Shown here piece by piece: positions 51,455 through 62,100 of a stretch of 64,000 nt of DNA. The stretch is from Xylanibacter ruminicola (GTDB lineage Bacteria > Bacteroidota > Bacteroidia > Bacteroidales > Bacteroidaceae): contig SUYC01000001.1 in assembly GCA_015060625.1 (NCBI GenBank), positions 186,001 to 250,000 on the forward strand, read 5' to 3'. The translations under genes were made by a program, and so were the position numbers. Within the stretch, counting starts at the first letter, position 1, and the number at the start of each line of letters is the position of its first letter. The notes under the pieces are model-generated. The model did no database searches. It was not told the origin of the DNA and saw only the letters and a program-made list of their open reading frames with translations.

Positions 51455-53324
51455 AGAAAATCCATACTTAGACGTGCAGCACCTCACTAAGTCGTTTGGC
51501 TCGTTGGTGTTGTTTCGTGATTTAAGCTTTTCGATAGCCGAAGGACAGAAGGTTGGTTTGATAGCCAAGAATGGTACGGGTAAAAGTACGCTGTTATCCA
51601 TCTTGAGCGGTAAGGAGGGTTACGACGAGGGTGATATTATCTTCCGTCGCGACCTGCGTGTGGGCATGCTGGAACAGAGCCCGGCATTCGACCCTAACGA
51701 GAGCGTGCTGGATGCGTGCTTCCGCTCGAACTCTGTTCGCTCGCAAGGCGAGAATCACGAGGGTAACCCGGAAAAGGTGCTCAAGGCCAAGCAGGTGCTG
51801 ACACAGCTGAAGATTCGCGACCTGGAGCAGCCTATGCGCCAACTGAGTGGAGGTCAGCAGAAGCGCGTGGCGCTGGCCAACGTGCTGATTACCGATCCCG
51901 ACTTGCTGATTCTGGACGAGCCTACCAACCACTTGGATTTGGAGATGATTGAATGGCTGGAGGGCTATCTGAACCGTGGCAACAAAACGCTGCTGATGGT
52001 AACCCACGACCGATTCTTCCTGGATCGTGTGTGCTCGGTTATCCTCGAACTCGACGACCAGACCATCTATTCCTATCGTGGCAATTACAGCTACTATTTG
52101 GAGAAACGTCAGGAGCGTATCGATAATCGTCGTGCTGAGATTGCGCGCGCCAACAACCTGTATCGCACCGAGCTGGAGTGGATGCGTCGCATGCCTCAGG
52201 CCCGTGGGCATAAAGCCCGCTACCGCGAAGAGGCTTTCTACGAACTGGAGAAGGTTGCCAAGCAGCGCATAGAGGAACGACAGGTGCGACTGAAATCGCG
52301 CAACGTATATATCGGCTCTAAAATCTTTGAGTGCCAGTATGTCTCGAAAGCCTTTGAGCGCCCCGATGCCGAGCCATTAACGATACTCAAGGACTTCTAT
52401 TACAACTTCTCGCGATTCGAGAAGATGGGTATTGTGGGCAACAACGGCACAGGCAAATCTACCTTCATTAAAATGCTGCTGGGCCAAGTGGCACCCGATA
52501 GCGGCAAGTTTGATATCGGTGATACCGTGCGCTTCGGCTATTTCTCGCAGGAAGGCTTGCATTTTGATGATACACAGAAGGTTATCGACGTGGTGAAAGA
52601 TATAGCCGACTATATCGATATGGGCGGCGGCAAGCATCTGACGGCCTCACAGTTCCTGCAGCATTTTATGTTCACACCCGAGCAGCAGCATAACTACGTG
52701 TATAAACTGAGCGGTGGTGAGCGTCGCAAACTATACCTCTGTACGGTGCTGATGAAGAACCCCAATTTCCTGGTACTCGACGAGCCTACGAACGATCTTG
52801 ATATCGTGACTTTGCAGATTCTGGAAGAGTACCTGCAGGATTTCCCCGGTTGCGTGATTGTGGTTAGTCACGACCGCTACTTTATGGATAAGGTGGTTGA
52901 CCATCTGCTGGTGTTCAAGGGTAATGGAAATATCAAGGATTTCCCCGGCAACTACACGCAGTATCGCGAATGGGAAAAGCTGCAACCCGATGCCCCCGCT
53001 AGTACCAGCGCCCGATCGGGCGCTGGAAAAGATTCCAGGGAAGCTAGAAGTTCTAGCCCTGCTAGTTCCTCTAGCTCCACAGCTGGCGATGTCGCCAGCA
53101 GCGGTAAGCGAAAGCTTACCTACAAGGAGAAACGCGAACTGGAGCAGCTGGAAAAGGATATCGAGGCACTCGAAGCCGAAAAGAAACAGATAGAAGAAGC
53201 CCTTTGCGGCGGTACCACCTCGGTTGAAGAGATAACAACGATGAGCAAGCGCCTGCCTGTGCTTAACAACGAACTCGATGAGAAGAGTATGCGCTGGCTG
53301 GAGCTTTCGGAGGTTGAGAATTGA
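51447..53324 (+). CDS. ABC-F ATPase (Uup-like)
   Basis: Soluble protein with two ABC domains and no membrane part; the family acts on ribosomes or on DNA structures. 625 residues. Domain 1 has Walker [13 protein letters not shown] near 37, signature [14 protein letters not shown] near 133 and [14 protein letters not shown]. Domain 2 has [11 protein letters not shown] near 331 and [12 protein letters not shown] near 419. The linker from about 515 to 555 is Ser/Ala-rich, and the C-terminus (about 555-625) is a coiled coil as in Uup ([14 protein letters not shown]). The linker DNA is peculiar (see repeat). Confidence 0.93.
   Translation: MAKENPYLDVQHLTKSFGSLVLFRDLSFSIAEGQKVGLIAKNGTGKSTLLSILSGKEGYDEGDIIFRRDLRVGMLEQSPAFDPNESVLDACFRSNSVRSQGENHEGNPEKVLKAKQVLTQLKIRDLEQPMRQLSGGQQKRVALANVLITDPDLLILDEPTNHLDLEMIEWLEGYLNRGNKTLLMVTHDRFFLDRVCSVILELDDQTIYSYRGNYSYYLEKRQERIDNRRAEIARANNLYRTELEWMRRMPQARGHKARYREEAFYELEKVAKQRIEERQVRLKSRNVYIGSKIFECQYVSKAFERPDAEPLTILKDFYYNFSRFEKMGIVGNNGTGKSTFIKMLLGQVAPDSGKFDIGDTVRFGYFSQEGLHFDDTQKVIDVVKDIADYIDMGGGKHLTASQFLQHFMFTPEQQHNYVYKLSGGERRKLYLCTVLMKNPNFLVLDEPTNDLDIVTLQILEEYLQDFPGCVIVVSHDRYFMDKVVDHLLVFKGNGNIKDFPGNYTQYREWEKLQPDAPASTSARSGAGKDSREARSSSPASSSSSTAGDVASSGKRKLTYKEKRELEQLEKDIEALEAEKKQIEEALCGGTTSVEEITTMSKRLPVLNNELDEKSMRWLELSEVEN
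53005..53119 (+). repeat. chain of perfect inverted repeats in the ABC-F linker coding sequence
   Basis: Within 115 bp lie a 22-bp palindrome (53005-53026), CTGGAA/TTCCAG (53023-53038), GCTAGAA/TTCTAGC (53043-53057), GCTAG/CTAGC (53061-53075), GCTGGCGA/TCGCCAGC (53082-53099) and GTAAGC/GCTTAC (53104-53119). Loops are 0 to 5 nt. All are in the reading frame of the Ser/Ala-rich linker. Confidence 0.85.
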
Positions 53325-53337
53325 CAATTAAGAATTT

Positions 53338-53955
53338 ATGATACAACAACAATACCCGTCACAGCTGCTTGAAAAGGCTGTGCAGGAGTTTTCGAAACTG
53401 CCTGGCATTGGTCGGAAAACGGCCCTGCGCCTGGTGCTCTGGATGCTGCGCCAAGACGATAGCGACGTGGCACAGTTTACTACCGCAGTAAACGAGCTGA
53501 AGAGTGGTGTGAAATACTGTAAGGTGTGCCACAATATCAGCGATACCGACATCTGCCCCATCTGTGCCGACCAGCGCCGCGACCAGTCAACTGTGTGTGT
53601 GGTTGAAAATATACAGGATGTGATGGCCATCGAGAACACCCAGCAGTTCCACGGTTTATATCATGTGCTGGGCGGTGTGATATCACCTATGGACGGCATG
53701 GGGCCTGCCGATATCGAGATCGACTCGCTGATACAGCGCGTGGCCGAGGGCACGGTACAGGAGGTGATTCTGGCCCTGAGTCCAACGATGGAGGGCGACA
53801 CAACCAACTTTTACATCTACCGCAAACTGGCTCCTGCAGGCGTTAAGGTAAGTGTGATTGCCCGGGGCATAGCCGTGGGTAACGAGTTGGAATATGCCGA
53901 CGAGGTGACACTGGGTCGCTCGATTACTAACCGAACATTGTTTGAAGAAAAATAG
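53338..53955 (+). CDS. recR: recombination mediator RecR
   Basis: Works with RecO and RecF in loading RecA at gaps. 205 residues. Helix-hairpin-helix [11 protein letters not shown] near 20-30, zinc finger [16 protein letters not shown] near 62-77, and Toprim part V-C-V-V-E-N-I-Q-D near 90 followed by [10 protein letters not shown]. It starts 14 nt after the ABC-F stop. Confidence 0.96.
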   Translation: MIQQQYPSQLLEKAVQEFSKLPGIGRKTALRLVLWMLRQDDSDVAQFTTAVNELKSGVKYCKVCHNISDTDICPICADQRRDQSTVCVVENIQDVMAIENTQQFHGLYHVLGGVISPMDGMGPADIEIDSLIQRVAEGTVQEVILALSPTMEGDTTNFYIYRKLAPAGVKVSVIARGIAVGNELEYADEVTLGRSITNRTLFEEK

Positions 53956-53961
53956 CAAGAT

Positions 53962-54390
53962 ATGAAGGAAACAAGAAATCATTTGATGACCATCTTGGTT
54001 TTTGCCGTAGTGTTCGCACTGGGCATTGTGATATTGTTCGAAACCGACACGATGCAGGCGGGTATGTCTGCTGGTGATGCACAAACAGAGTTTGTTTGCA
54101 CTGCATTTATGGAGCTGCTCACGCTGGGTTGCGTGTTTCTTGGCTTGCGCCTGTTTAAGTTCGAAAAGATACATGCCGAACTGGTAAGCAAAAAGCATGT
54201 GGCTTTGGCCAAGTGGGGAACTTTGCGACTGTTTATGCTGTTGGCGCCTATGGTGTTTAATACCTATTTATATTATATATATATGAATACCACCTTTGGC
54301 TACATGGCTATTATCGGTTTGCTGTGCCTGCCATTCGTGTTCCCAACAATGAGCCGTTGTCAGGCTGAAGTCGAAGACGATAAGCAATAG
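53962..54390 (+). CDS. small membrane protein of unknown function
   Basis: 142 residues with four hydrophobic segments (about 9-27, 46-66, 86-108, 112-130). Starts MKETRNHLMTILVFAVVFAL. No motif recognised; short relatives are common next to recR in Bacteroidales as I recall. It sits 6 nt after recR and 8 nt before the glycosyltransferase gene. Confidence 0.75.
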   Translation: MKETRNHLMTILVFAVVFALGIVILFETDTMQAGMSAGDAQTEFVCTAFMELLTLGCVFLGLRLFKFEKIHAELVSKKHVALAKWGTLRLFMLLAPMVFNTYLYYIYMNTTFGYMAIIGLLCLPFVFPTMSRCQAEVEDDKQ

Positions 54391-54397
54391 CTTACGC

Positions 54398-55237
54398 ATG
54401 AAACTATCGGTTATTATCGTAAACTATAATGTGCGCCCGTACCTGACAGCCTGTTTGGACAGCGTGCAGCGTGCCCTCGATGGTGTCGAGAGCGAGGTTT
54501 TTGTGGTAGATAACCATAGCGATGATGACAGTGTAGAGGTGGTTGGCCGCGACTATGCGTGGGTACACCTTATTAATAATAGAGAGAACTTGGGGTTCTC
54601 GAAGGCTAATAATATAGCCATACGCCAGGCTAAAGGTGAATACATCCTGCTGCTGAATCCCGACACCGTTGTGGCCGAGGATACGTTGAAAAACGCCGTA
54701 GGATTTATGGATCAGCACCCTGAAGCGGGTGGGGCTGGTGTGAGAATGCACAATGCCGATGGCACGTTGGCGCCCGAAAGTAGGCGTGCCATACCAACGC
54801 CCTTTGTGGCTGCCCGCAAAATGTTAGGTTTTACCAAGCGCTATTACATGAGCTATCTGTCGTGGGATGCACCTGCACAGATCGAGGTGGTGAGTGGTGC
54901 ATTTATGCTGCTGCGCCGCAAAGCTATTCTCGAGGTAGGACTGCTTGACGAGGATTTTTTTATGTATGGCGAGGATATCGACCTGTCGTATCGCCTGCTT
55001 CAAGGCGGTTGGCAAAACTGGTATCTGCCTTACGATATTGTGCATTACAAAGGACAATCTACCAGTAAGTCGGATTTCCGCTATGTGCATGTGTTCTATC
55101 AGGCCATGCTGATATTCTTTCGTAAGCACTACAGTCACCTCAGCTTCTTTTTCTCGCTGCCAGTTAAAGTGGCCATCTACTTTCGTGCCTCGCTGGCATT
55201 AATTGATATTGTTCGTAAAAAACTGCATTTAGGATGA
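54398..55237 (+). CDS. family 2 glycosyltransferase
   Basis: Inverting sugar transferase of 279 residues. S-V-I-I-V-N-Y-N-V near 4-12, nucleotide-binding V-V-D-N-H-S-D-D near 38, metal-binding L-L-L-N-P-D-T near 86 (D-x-D-like position), and G-A-F-M-L-L-R-R with F-F-M-Y-G-E-D-I-D-L-S near 190, the acceptor/base loop. It resembles rhamnosyltransferase-type GT2. Hydrophobic C-terminus could touch the membrane. It overlaps the GNAT gene by 4 nt. Confidence 0.93.
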   Translation: MKLSVIIVNYNVRPYLTACLDSVQRALDGVESEVFVVDNHSDDDSVEVVGRDYAWVHLINNRENLGFSKANNIAIRQAKGEYILLLNPDTVVAEDTLKNAVGFMDQHPEAGGAGVRMHNADGTLAPESRRAIPTPFVAARKMLGFTKRYYMSYLSWDAPAQIEVVSGAFMLLRRKAILEVGLLDEDFFMYGEDIDLSYRLLQGGWQNWYLPYDIVHYKGQSTSKSDFRYVHVFYQAMLIFFRKHYSHLSFFFSLPVKVAIYFRASLALIDIVRKKLHLG

Positions 55238-55752
55238 AAAAGATAACACTGCGTGCCATTGAGCCCGAAGATCTGGATTTGCTGTATCGTATCGAAAACG
55301 ATGTGGAGCTTTGGAACGTGAGCACTTCGAACGTGCCATACTCGCGCTATCTGCTGCACGACTATGTGGCCAACTGCAAAAACGATATCTATACCGACCG
55401 CCAGGTACGAATGATGGTAGAAAATCAGGCTGGCGAGGTGGTTGGAGTGGCAGATCTGGTGAATTTCGACCCTGCCAACCGTCGTGCCGAGGTGGGACTA
55501 ATCGTACTTAGCAGCTATCGCCGACAGGGATATGGCACCGCCATACTGCATGCTTTGGCCGATTATGCCCAGCGCATTTTGCATCTTCATCAGTTATACG
55601 CCTACGTGGATTGCGAGAATAAAGCATCCCTGAGCCTGTTCGAAAAGGCAGGTTATCAGATAGGCGCAAAAATTGGCGATTGGCTGTTTGATGGGGCTAA
55701 ATATCGCGATTCGGTGCTAATTCAGTACGTATTTCGGAAAAAATACGATTAA
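55234..55752 (+). CDS. GNAT-family N-acetyltransferase (RimJ/SpeG-like)
   Basis: 172 residues. LRAIEPEDLDLLYRIENDVE is the usual N-terminus of the RimJ-like type, acetyl-CoA loop is Y-R-R-Q-G-Y-G-T-A-I near 101, and the end has N-K-A-S-L-S-L-F-E-K-A-G-Y. Similar to spermidine acetyltransferase SpeG, but substrate is not determined. Overlaps the glycosyltransferase by ATGA. Confidence 0.88.
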   Translation: MKKITLRAIEPEDLDLLYRIENDVELWNVSTSNVPYSRYLLHDYVANCKNDIYTDRQVRMMVENQAGEVVGVADLVNFDPANRRAEVGLIVLSSYRRQGYGTAILHALADYAQRILHLHQLYAYVDCENKASLSLFEKAGYQIGAKIGDWLFDGAKYRDSVLIQYVFRKKYD

Positions 55753-55776
55753 ATCGCAAAAAAATCGCCAAAAAGT

Positions 55777-55807
55777 TTTGGTAGTTCCAAAAATATCACT
55801 ACCTTTG
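55777..55807 (+). promoter_or_regulatory. promoter of the tRNA-Asp pair
   Basis: TTTG (55777-55780) and TACCTTTG (55800-55807), 19-nt spacing, 28 nt before the first tRNA. Confidence 0.85.
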
Positions 55808-55835
55808 CACCCGCAAATAAGAAAAAGCGTTCTTT

Positions 55836-55909
55836 GGTGCGTTAGTTCAGTAGGTTAGAATGCCTGCCTGTCACGCAGGAGGTCACGAGTTCGAATCTCG
55901 TACGCACCG
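55836..55909 (+). tRNA. tRNA-Asp (GTC), copy 1
   Basis: Acceptor GGTGCGT/ACGCACC with discriminator G, anticodon stem CCTGC/GCAGG with loop CTGTCAC (anticodon GTC), T-arm with TTCGAAT. 74 nt, no encoded full CCA. Confidence 0.95.
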
Positions 55910-55942
55910 CAAAAAGTTTTTTTTCATTCGTTCCATAGTAAT

Positions 55943-56016
55943 GGTGCGTTAGTTCAGTAGGTTAGAATGCCTGCCTGTCACGCAGGAGGTCACGAGTTCG
56001 AATCTCGTACGCACCG
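55943..56016 (+). tRNA. tRNA-Asp (GTC), copy 2
   Basis: Same sequence as copy 1, 33 nt downstream. Both share one promoter and terminator. Confidence 0.95.
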
Positions 56017-56021
56017 CAGAG

Positions 56022-56056
56022 ATCCATCAAGATGTGAATCTTGGTGGATTTTTGTT
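56022..56056 (+). terminator. terminator of the tRNA-Asp unit
   Basis: 12-bp stem ATCCATCAAGAT/ATCTTGGTGGAT (56022-56033 with 56038-56049, one G-U) with GTGA loop, then TTTTTG. Confidence 0.88.
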
Positions 56057-56092
56057 TTATGTAAGTTTTTGAAAAGATTTTTAAGCAAAATG

Positions 56093-56123
56093 TTTGTAGA
56101 TTCAGATTTTTGTTGTAATTTTG
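56093..56123 (+). promoter_or_regulatory. promoter of glmS
   Basis: TTTG (56093-56096) and TAATTTTG (56116-56123), 19-nt spacing, 44 nt before the ATG. The leader is too short to hold a glmS ribozyme. Confidence 0.82.
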
Positions 56124-56166
56124 CAGCCGAAATTGAATCAAAGACGACAAAACGACAAAACAGTAT

Positions 56167-58011
56167 ATGTGTGGAATCGTAGGATACATCGGGAATAAGG
56201 AAGCTTATCCCATACTCATTAAAGGTTTGCGCCGCTTGGAATATCGTGGTTACGATAGTGCAGGGGTAGCTTTGATTAATGACAATGGCGACTTGAATGT
56301 TTACAAGTCGAAAGGAAAAGTTGACAATCTTTGTGAATATTGCAACGACAAGAATGTGAGTGGTACTATAGGTATTGCGCACACGCGTTGGGCCACCCAT
56401 GGCGAGCCATCATCGCGTAACGCACACCCACATTATTCAGAAAGTAAGAATTTGGCCATCATCCACAACGGTATTATCGAGAACTATGCCGAGCTGAAGG
56501 AGAAACTGCAGCAGAAAGGCGTACACTTTGTATCGGATACCGATACCGAGGTGCTGGTTCAGTTGATAGAATATATTAAGGAACATAAGAATCTTGACCT
56601 GCTCACAGCTGTTCAGGTGGCCCTCTACCAGGTGATTGGTGCCTATGCCATCGCTGTGCTGGACAAGCGCGATGCCAATCAGATTATCTGCGCCCGCAAG
56701 CAGAGTCCGCTGGTAGTAGGTATCGGCGATGATGAGTTCTTCCTCGGATCTGATGCCAGTCCTATCGTAGAATATACCGATAAGGTGGTTTATCTCGAAG
56801 ATGGTAATATCGCTGTCATACGTCGTGGCGAGGACTTGCACGTGGTGGATATCCACGGCGAAGATCAGAATCTGACGGTAAAGACGGTAGATATCGACCT
56901 GGGACAGATTGAGAAGGGTGGCTACCCACACTTCATGCTGAAAGAGATTTTTGAGCAGCCAGAATGCTTGACTAACTGCATGCGCGGACGTGTAAACGTG
57001 GAGGCCGACCATGTAACCCTGTCGGCACTCATCGACTACCGTCGCCAGTTGCTCGATGCCAAGCGCGTGGTTATCGTAGCTTGCGGAACCTCATGGCATG
57101 CCGGACTGATTGGTAAGCAGATTATCGAGAGTTTGTGCCGTATTCCTGTCGAAGTGGAGTACGCCTCAGAGTTCCGCTATCGCAACCCAGTAGTTGGCAA
57201 AGGCGACGTGGTTATTGCCATCAGTCAGAGCGGTGAGACAGCCGACACGCTGGCTGCCGTGCAATTGGCAAAGGAGAAGGGCGCATTTATATATGGTGTA
57301 TGTAACGCCATCGGTTCGTCAATTCCCCGTGCCACCGATACAGGTACCTACATCCACGTAGGTCCCGAAATTGGTGTGGCATCAACCAAGGCATTTACCG
57401 GACAGGTAACAGTACTTACCATGATTGCCTTGGCAATGGGTGAGGCTAAAGGCACCATCAACCGCGACGAATATCTGAAGATTGTTAAAGGCTTGAGCGA
57501 GATACCCATGAAGATTCGCGAGGTGCTGCAGACAAACGAGAAGGTGGCCGACTTGGCGCGTACGTTTACCTATGCGCACAACTTCCTGTATCTGGGTCGC
57601 GGATTCTCGTACCCCGTAGCGCTCGAAGGCGCTTTGAAACTGAAAGAAATTTCGTACATTCACGCTGAGGGCTATCCCGCAGCCGAGATGAAACATGGTC
57701 CTATCGCCCTGATTGATTCGGATATGCCAGTTGTTGTTATCGCTACTCATAATGCGATGTACGAGAAGGTGTTGTCGAACATTCAGGAGATAAAAGCCCG
57801 ACAGGGTAGGGTGATTGCGCTCGTATCGAAAGGCGACGACACTATTGCGAAAATAGCCGACGAGGTGATTGAACTTCCCGATGTGCTTGAGTGTTTGGAA
57901 CCGTTGGTTGCCACGATTCCTCTCCAGTTGTTGGCTTATCACGTTGCTGTTTGCAAAGGTAAGAATGTTGATCAGCCCAGAAACTTAGCAAAATCGGTAA
58001 CTGTTGAATGA
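56167..58011 (+). CDS. glmS: glucosamine-6-phosphate synthase
   Basis: Makes glucosamine-6-phosphate from fructose-6-phosphate and glutamine, the entry to amino-sugar and cell-wall synthesis. 614 residues, normal. N-terminal glutaminase domain with nucleophile Cys2 (MCGIVGYIGN), T-R-W-A-T-H-G near 73 and H-N-G-I-I-E-N near 99. Two SIS domains (about 290-420 and 460-600) with A-C-G-T-S-W-H-A and S-Q-S-G-E-T-A-D. C-terminal ends N-L-A-K-S-V-T-V-E, the conserved closing tail. Confidence 0.98.
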   Translation: MCGIVGYIGNKEAYPILIKGLRRLEYRGYDSAGVALINDNGDLNVYKSKGKVDNLCEYCNDKNVSGTIGIAHTRWATHGEPSSRNAHPHYSESKNLAIIHNGIIENYAELKEKLQQKGVHFVSDTDTEVLVQLIEYIKEHKNLDLLTAVQVALYQVIGAYAIAVLDKRDANQIICARKQSPLVVGIGDDEFFLGSDASPIVEYTDKVVYLEDGNIAVIRRGEDLHVVDIHGEDQNLTVKTVDIDLGQIEKGGYPHFMLKEIFEQPECLTNCMRGRVNVEADHVTLSALIDYRRQLLDAKRVVIVACGTSWHAGLIGKQIIESLCRIPVEVEYASEFRYRNPVVGKGDVVIAISQSGETADTLAAVQLAKEKGAFIYGVCNAIGSSIPRATDTGTYIHVGPEIGVASTKAFTGQVTVLTMIALAMGEAKGTINRDEYLKIVKGLSEIPMKIREVLQTNEKVADLARTFTYAHNFLYLGRGFSYPVALEGALKLKEISYIHAEGYPAAEMKHGPIALIDSDMPVVVIATHNAMYEKVLSNIQEIKARQGRVIALVSKGDDTIAKIADEVIELPDVLECLEPLVATIPLQLLAYHVAVCKGKNVDQPRNLAKSVTVE

Positions 58012-58016
58012 TATAT

Positions 58017-58051
58017 AAGGCGATTCGTTTTTAAACGTTTCGCCTTTTTTG
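58017..58051 (+). terminator. terminator between glmS and carA
   Basis: AAGGCGA/TCGCCTT outer stem (58017-58023 with 58040-58046) with inner CGTTT/AAACG, then a run of T. Confidence 0.82.
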
Positions 58052-58085
58052 TAAAGAATATATATAGGAATTATAAGGAAAGAAT

Positions 58086-59159
58086 ATGAGAGATGTAACA
58101 CTGGTCCTTTCGGACGGAACTAAATTTCACGGCAAGAGTTTCGGTAGCGAGAAACCTGTAGCTGGCGAGGTGGTATTTAATACGGCTATGATGGGTTATC
58201 CCGAGAGCCTTACCGACCCCAGCTATGCCGGACAGTTGATGACACTTACCTATCCGCTGGTAGGTAACTATGGTGTGCCACCATTCTGCATTGAAAAGAA
58301 TGGACTGGCAACCTTTATGGAAAGCGATAAGATTTATGCATCGGCCATTATTGTGAGCGACTACAGCGAACAGTACTCACACTGGAATGCTACCGAGAGC
58401 TTGGCCGACTGGCTGAAGCGCGAAGGAGTGCCCGGCATTACTGGCATCGACACACGTGAACTTACCAAAGTGCTGCGTGAGCACGGTGTGATGATGGGAC
58501 AGATTATTTTTGACGATGAGCCCGACAACATCCCTACAGCCGAGTACGAGGGCATCAACTGGGTAGACAAAGTAAGCTGCAAAGACATTATCCGCTACAA
58601 CGAAGGCGCTGGCCGCAAGGTGGTGCTGGTGGATTGCGGTGTAAAGAACAATATTATCCGCTGCCTGGTTAACCGCGGCGTTGAGGTAATCCGCGTCCCC
58701 TGGAACTACGACTACACCAACATGGAGTTCGACGGACTGTTCCTGGCTAACGGTCCTGGCGACCCCGACATGTGTGTAGATGCAGTTGAGATACTGAAAA
58801 AGCAGATGTCGGCCTCACGCAAGCCTATCTGTGGTATCTGCATGGGTAACCAGTTGCTGGCCAAGGCAGGCGGTGCTACGATCTACAAGCTGAAGTACGG
58901 ACACCGTTCGCACAACCAGCCTGTTCGCGAGGTGGGCACCAACCGTTGCTACGTGACATCGCAGAACCACGGCTACGCTGTAGATGCTGCCACGCTGGGT
59001 AATGACTGGCGCGAGTTGTTTGTGAATATGAACGACGGTTCGAACGAGGGTATCCGTCATCTCTCATTGCCCTGGTTCTCGAGCCAGTTCCATCCCGAAG
59101 CTTGCTCGGGCCCCGTTGACACAGAATTCATGTTCGATCGTTTCATAGAAACACTCTAA
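58086..59159 (+). CDS. carA: carbamoyl-phosphate synthase small subunit
   Basis: Glutaminase subunit that passes ammonia to CarB, for arginine and pyrimidine synthesis. 357 residues. N-terminal domain with G-E-V-V-F-N-T-A-M-M-G-Y near 27-38. Class I GATase domain with nucleophile Cys in G-I-C-M-G-N-Q near 241 and the catalytic His/Glu in F-H-P-E-A near 337-341. 33 nt upstream of carB. Confidence 0.97.
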   Translation: MRDVTLVLSDGTKFHGKSFGSEKPVAGEVVFNTAMMGYPESLTDPSYAGQLMTLTYPLVGNYGVPPFCIEKNGLATFMESDKIYASAIIVSDYSEQYSHWNATESLADWLKREGVPGITGIDTRELTKVLREHGVMMGQIIFDDEPDNIPTAEYEGINWVDKVSCKDIIRYNEGAGRKVVLVDCGVKNNIIRCLVNRGVEVIRVPWNYDYTNMEFDGLFLANGPGDPDMCVDAVEILKKQMSASRKPICGICMGNQLLAKAGGATIYKLKYGHRSHNQPVREVGTNRCYVTSQNHGYAVDAATLGNDWRELFVNMNDGSNEGIRHLSLPWFSSQFHPEACSGPVDTEFMFDRFIETL

Positions 59160-59192
59160 CAAATTAAGAATTAAGAGTTTAGAATTAAGAAA

Positions 59193-62100
59193 ATGAAAGA
59201 TAATAGTATAAAGAAAGTGCTGTTGCTGGGTAGCGGCGCATTAAAGATTGGCGAGGCCGGAGAGTTTGACTACAGTGGTTCACAGGCTCTGAAAGCACTG
59301 CGCGAAGAGGGTGTGAAAACGGTGTTGATTAACCCGAACATTGCTACTGTGCAGACCTCAGAGGGTGTGGCCGACGAAATTTACTTCCTGCCTGTTCAGC
59401 CTTATTTCGTAGAGCGAGTGATCGAAAAGGAGCGTCCCGATGGTATCCTGTTGGCTTTCGGTGGACAGACTGCATTGAACTGCGGTGTTGAGCTTTACCA
59501 GAGCGGCGTGTTGGAGAAATACGGCGTTAAGGTGCTGGGTACACCCGTGCAGGCTATCATGGATACCGAGGACCGCGAGCTGTTTGTGAAGAAACTCGAC
59601 GAAATCGGTGTGAAGACCATCAAGAGCGAGGCTTGTTCGGATATCGAGAGCGCTCGCAAAGCTGCTAAGACACTGGGCTATCCCGTTATCCTGCGTGCAG
59701 CATACGCACTCGGCGGTCTGGGTTCTGGCTTCTGCGACAATGAAGAGGAACTCGACAAACTGGCCGAGAAGGCCTTCGCTTTCTCACCACAGGTTCTGGT
59801 TGAGAAGTCGCTGAAGGGATGGAAGGAAATTGAGTACGAAGTGGTACGCGACAGATACGACAATTGTATTACCGTATGTAACATGGAGAACTTCGACCCA
59901 CTGGGTATCCATACCGGTGAGTCGATCGTTATCGCTCCTTCGCAGACGCTGACCAACTCTGAATATCATAAGCTGCGTGCACTGGCCATCAAGATTATCC
60001 GTCACATCGGTATCGTAGGTGAGTGTAACGTGCAGTACGCTTTCGACCCACAGTCGGAAGATTATCGTGTGATTGAGGTAAATGCCCGATTGAGTCGTTC
60101 GTCGGCTTTGGCATCAAAGGCCACAGGTTATCCCTTGGCTTTCGTTGCTGCCAAGTTGGGCATGGGCTATGGCTTGTTTGAACTGAAGAACTCGGTTACC
60201 AAGACCACCAGCGCCTTCTTTGAGCCTGCTCTCGATTATGTGGTTTGTAAGATTCCACGTTGGGACCTCTCTAAGTTCCACGGTGTAGATAAGGAACTGG
60301 GCTCGTCGATGAAGTCGGTTGGCGAGGTAATGGCCATCGGTCGCAACTTTGAGGAGGCCATCCAGAAGGGTTTGCGCATGATTGGTCAGGGCATGCACGG
60401 ATTTGTAGAGAACAAGGAGCTGAAGATTAATGATATCGATGCTGCCCTGCGCGAGCCAACTGATAAGCGTATCTTCGTCATCTCTAAGGCCATGCACGAC
60501 CAGCAATACGACATCGACCGTATTCATGAGTTGACCAAGATTGATAAGTGGTTCCTGCAGAAACTCAAGCACATTATCGACATCGATGAGCAACTGAAGA
60601 AACAAAATATCAACACCCTTGAAAAGGATCTGCTACGCCAGGCTAAGGTATATGGATTTACCGATTTCCAGATAGCCCGTGCCATTGGTTTGGAGGGTGA
60701 GTGCCGCAACATGCACGAAGCCTTGTTGCTTGTGCGCAACCGTCGTAAGCAGTTCGGTATCCTTCCTGTAGTAAAGCAGATTGATACGTTGGCTGCCGAG
60801 TATCCCGCTCAGACAAATTATCTGTACGTAACCTACAGTGGTGTGGCCAGCGATATTCAGTTCGAGAACGACAAGAAGAGCATCATCGTACTGGGTTCGG
60901 GTGCTTATCGCATCGGTTCGTCGGTAGAGTTCGACTGGTGTGGTGTTCAGGCGCTGAATACCATTCGCAAGGAAGGCTGGCGTAGTGTGATGATTAACTA
61001 TAACCCTGAGACGGTATCGACCGATTATGATATGTGTGATCGTCTGTACTTCGATGAGCTTACATTCGAACGTGTGTTGGACATCATCGATATGGAGCAG
61101 CCTCACGGTGTGATTGTATCTACCGGTGGTCAGATTCCTAATAATCTGGCTGTATATCTGGATGAGCAGCATGTGAACATTCTTGGTACACAGGCCGTTG
61201 ATATCGATGGTGCTGAAGACCGTGCCAAGTTCTCGCAGATGCTGAACGAGATTGGTGTGAACCAACCAGAGTGGAGTGCCCTCACATCGATGGAAGATAT
61301 CGACAACTTCGTTGACCGTGTGGGATTCCCTGTATTGGTTCGTCCATCATATGTACTCTCTGGTGCAGCCATGAACGTTTGCTCTAACAAGGAAGAGCTT
61401 GAGAAGTTCCTGCAGTTGGCAGCCAACGTGTCGGAGGATCACCCTGTGGTAGTTTCGAAATTCATCGAGAATGCCAAGGAGATTGAGATGGATGCCGTAG
61501 CCAAGGATGGTGAGATTATGGCCTACGCCATCAGCGAACATATTGAGTTTGCCGGTGTACACTCTGGTGATGCAACCATCCAGTTCCCGCCTCAGAAACT
61601 GTATGTCGAGACCGTTCGTCGCATTAAGCGCATCTCGCGCCAGATTGCTAAGGCACTGCACATCAATGGTCCGTTCAATATTCAGTATATGGCGCGCGAG
61701 AACGATATCCTGGTTATCGAGTGTAACCTGCGTGCATCGCGTAGTTTCCCATTCGTAAGTAAGGTGCTCAAGCTGAACCTGATCGACCTGGCTACCAAGG
61801 TTATGCTCGGTCTGCCTGTAGAAAAGCCCAACAAGAACCTGTTCGACCTCGACTATGTGGGTATCAAGGCATCGCAGTTCAGCTTTAACCGTCTGCAGAA
61901 AGCCGACCCTGTGCTGGGTGTAGATATGGCATCTACCGGTGAGGTGGGCTGTATTGGCGATAATACCAATACCGCACTGCTGAAGGCCATGCTCAGCGTA
62001 GGTCATCGCATTCCAAAGAAAACGGTACTGCTCTCAACTGGTTCGGCAAAGCAGAAGGCAGAAATGCTTGATGCGGCTCGACAGTTGGTGGAAAATGGCT

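Noticed and set aside
53005..53119. CRISPR-like array in the ABC-F gene
   Set aside because: The hairpins differ in sequence, spacing is irregular, and there are no repeats of one unit with spacers.
56124..56166. glmS ribozyme or riboswitch
   Set aside because: Only about 40 nt separate the promoter from the ATG; the glmS ribozyme needs well over 100 nt.
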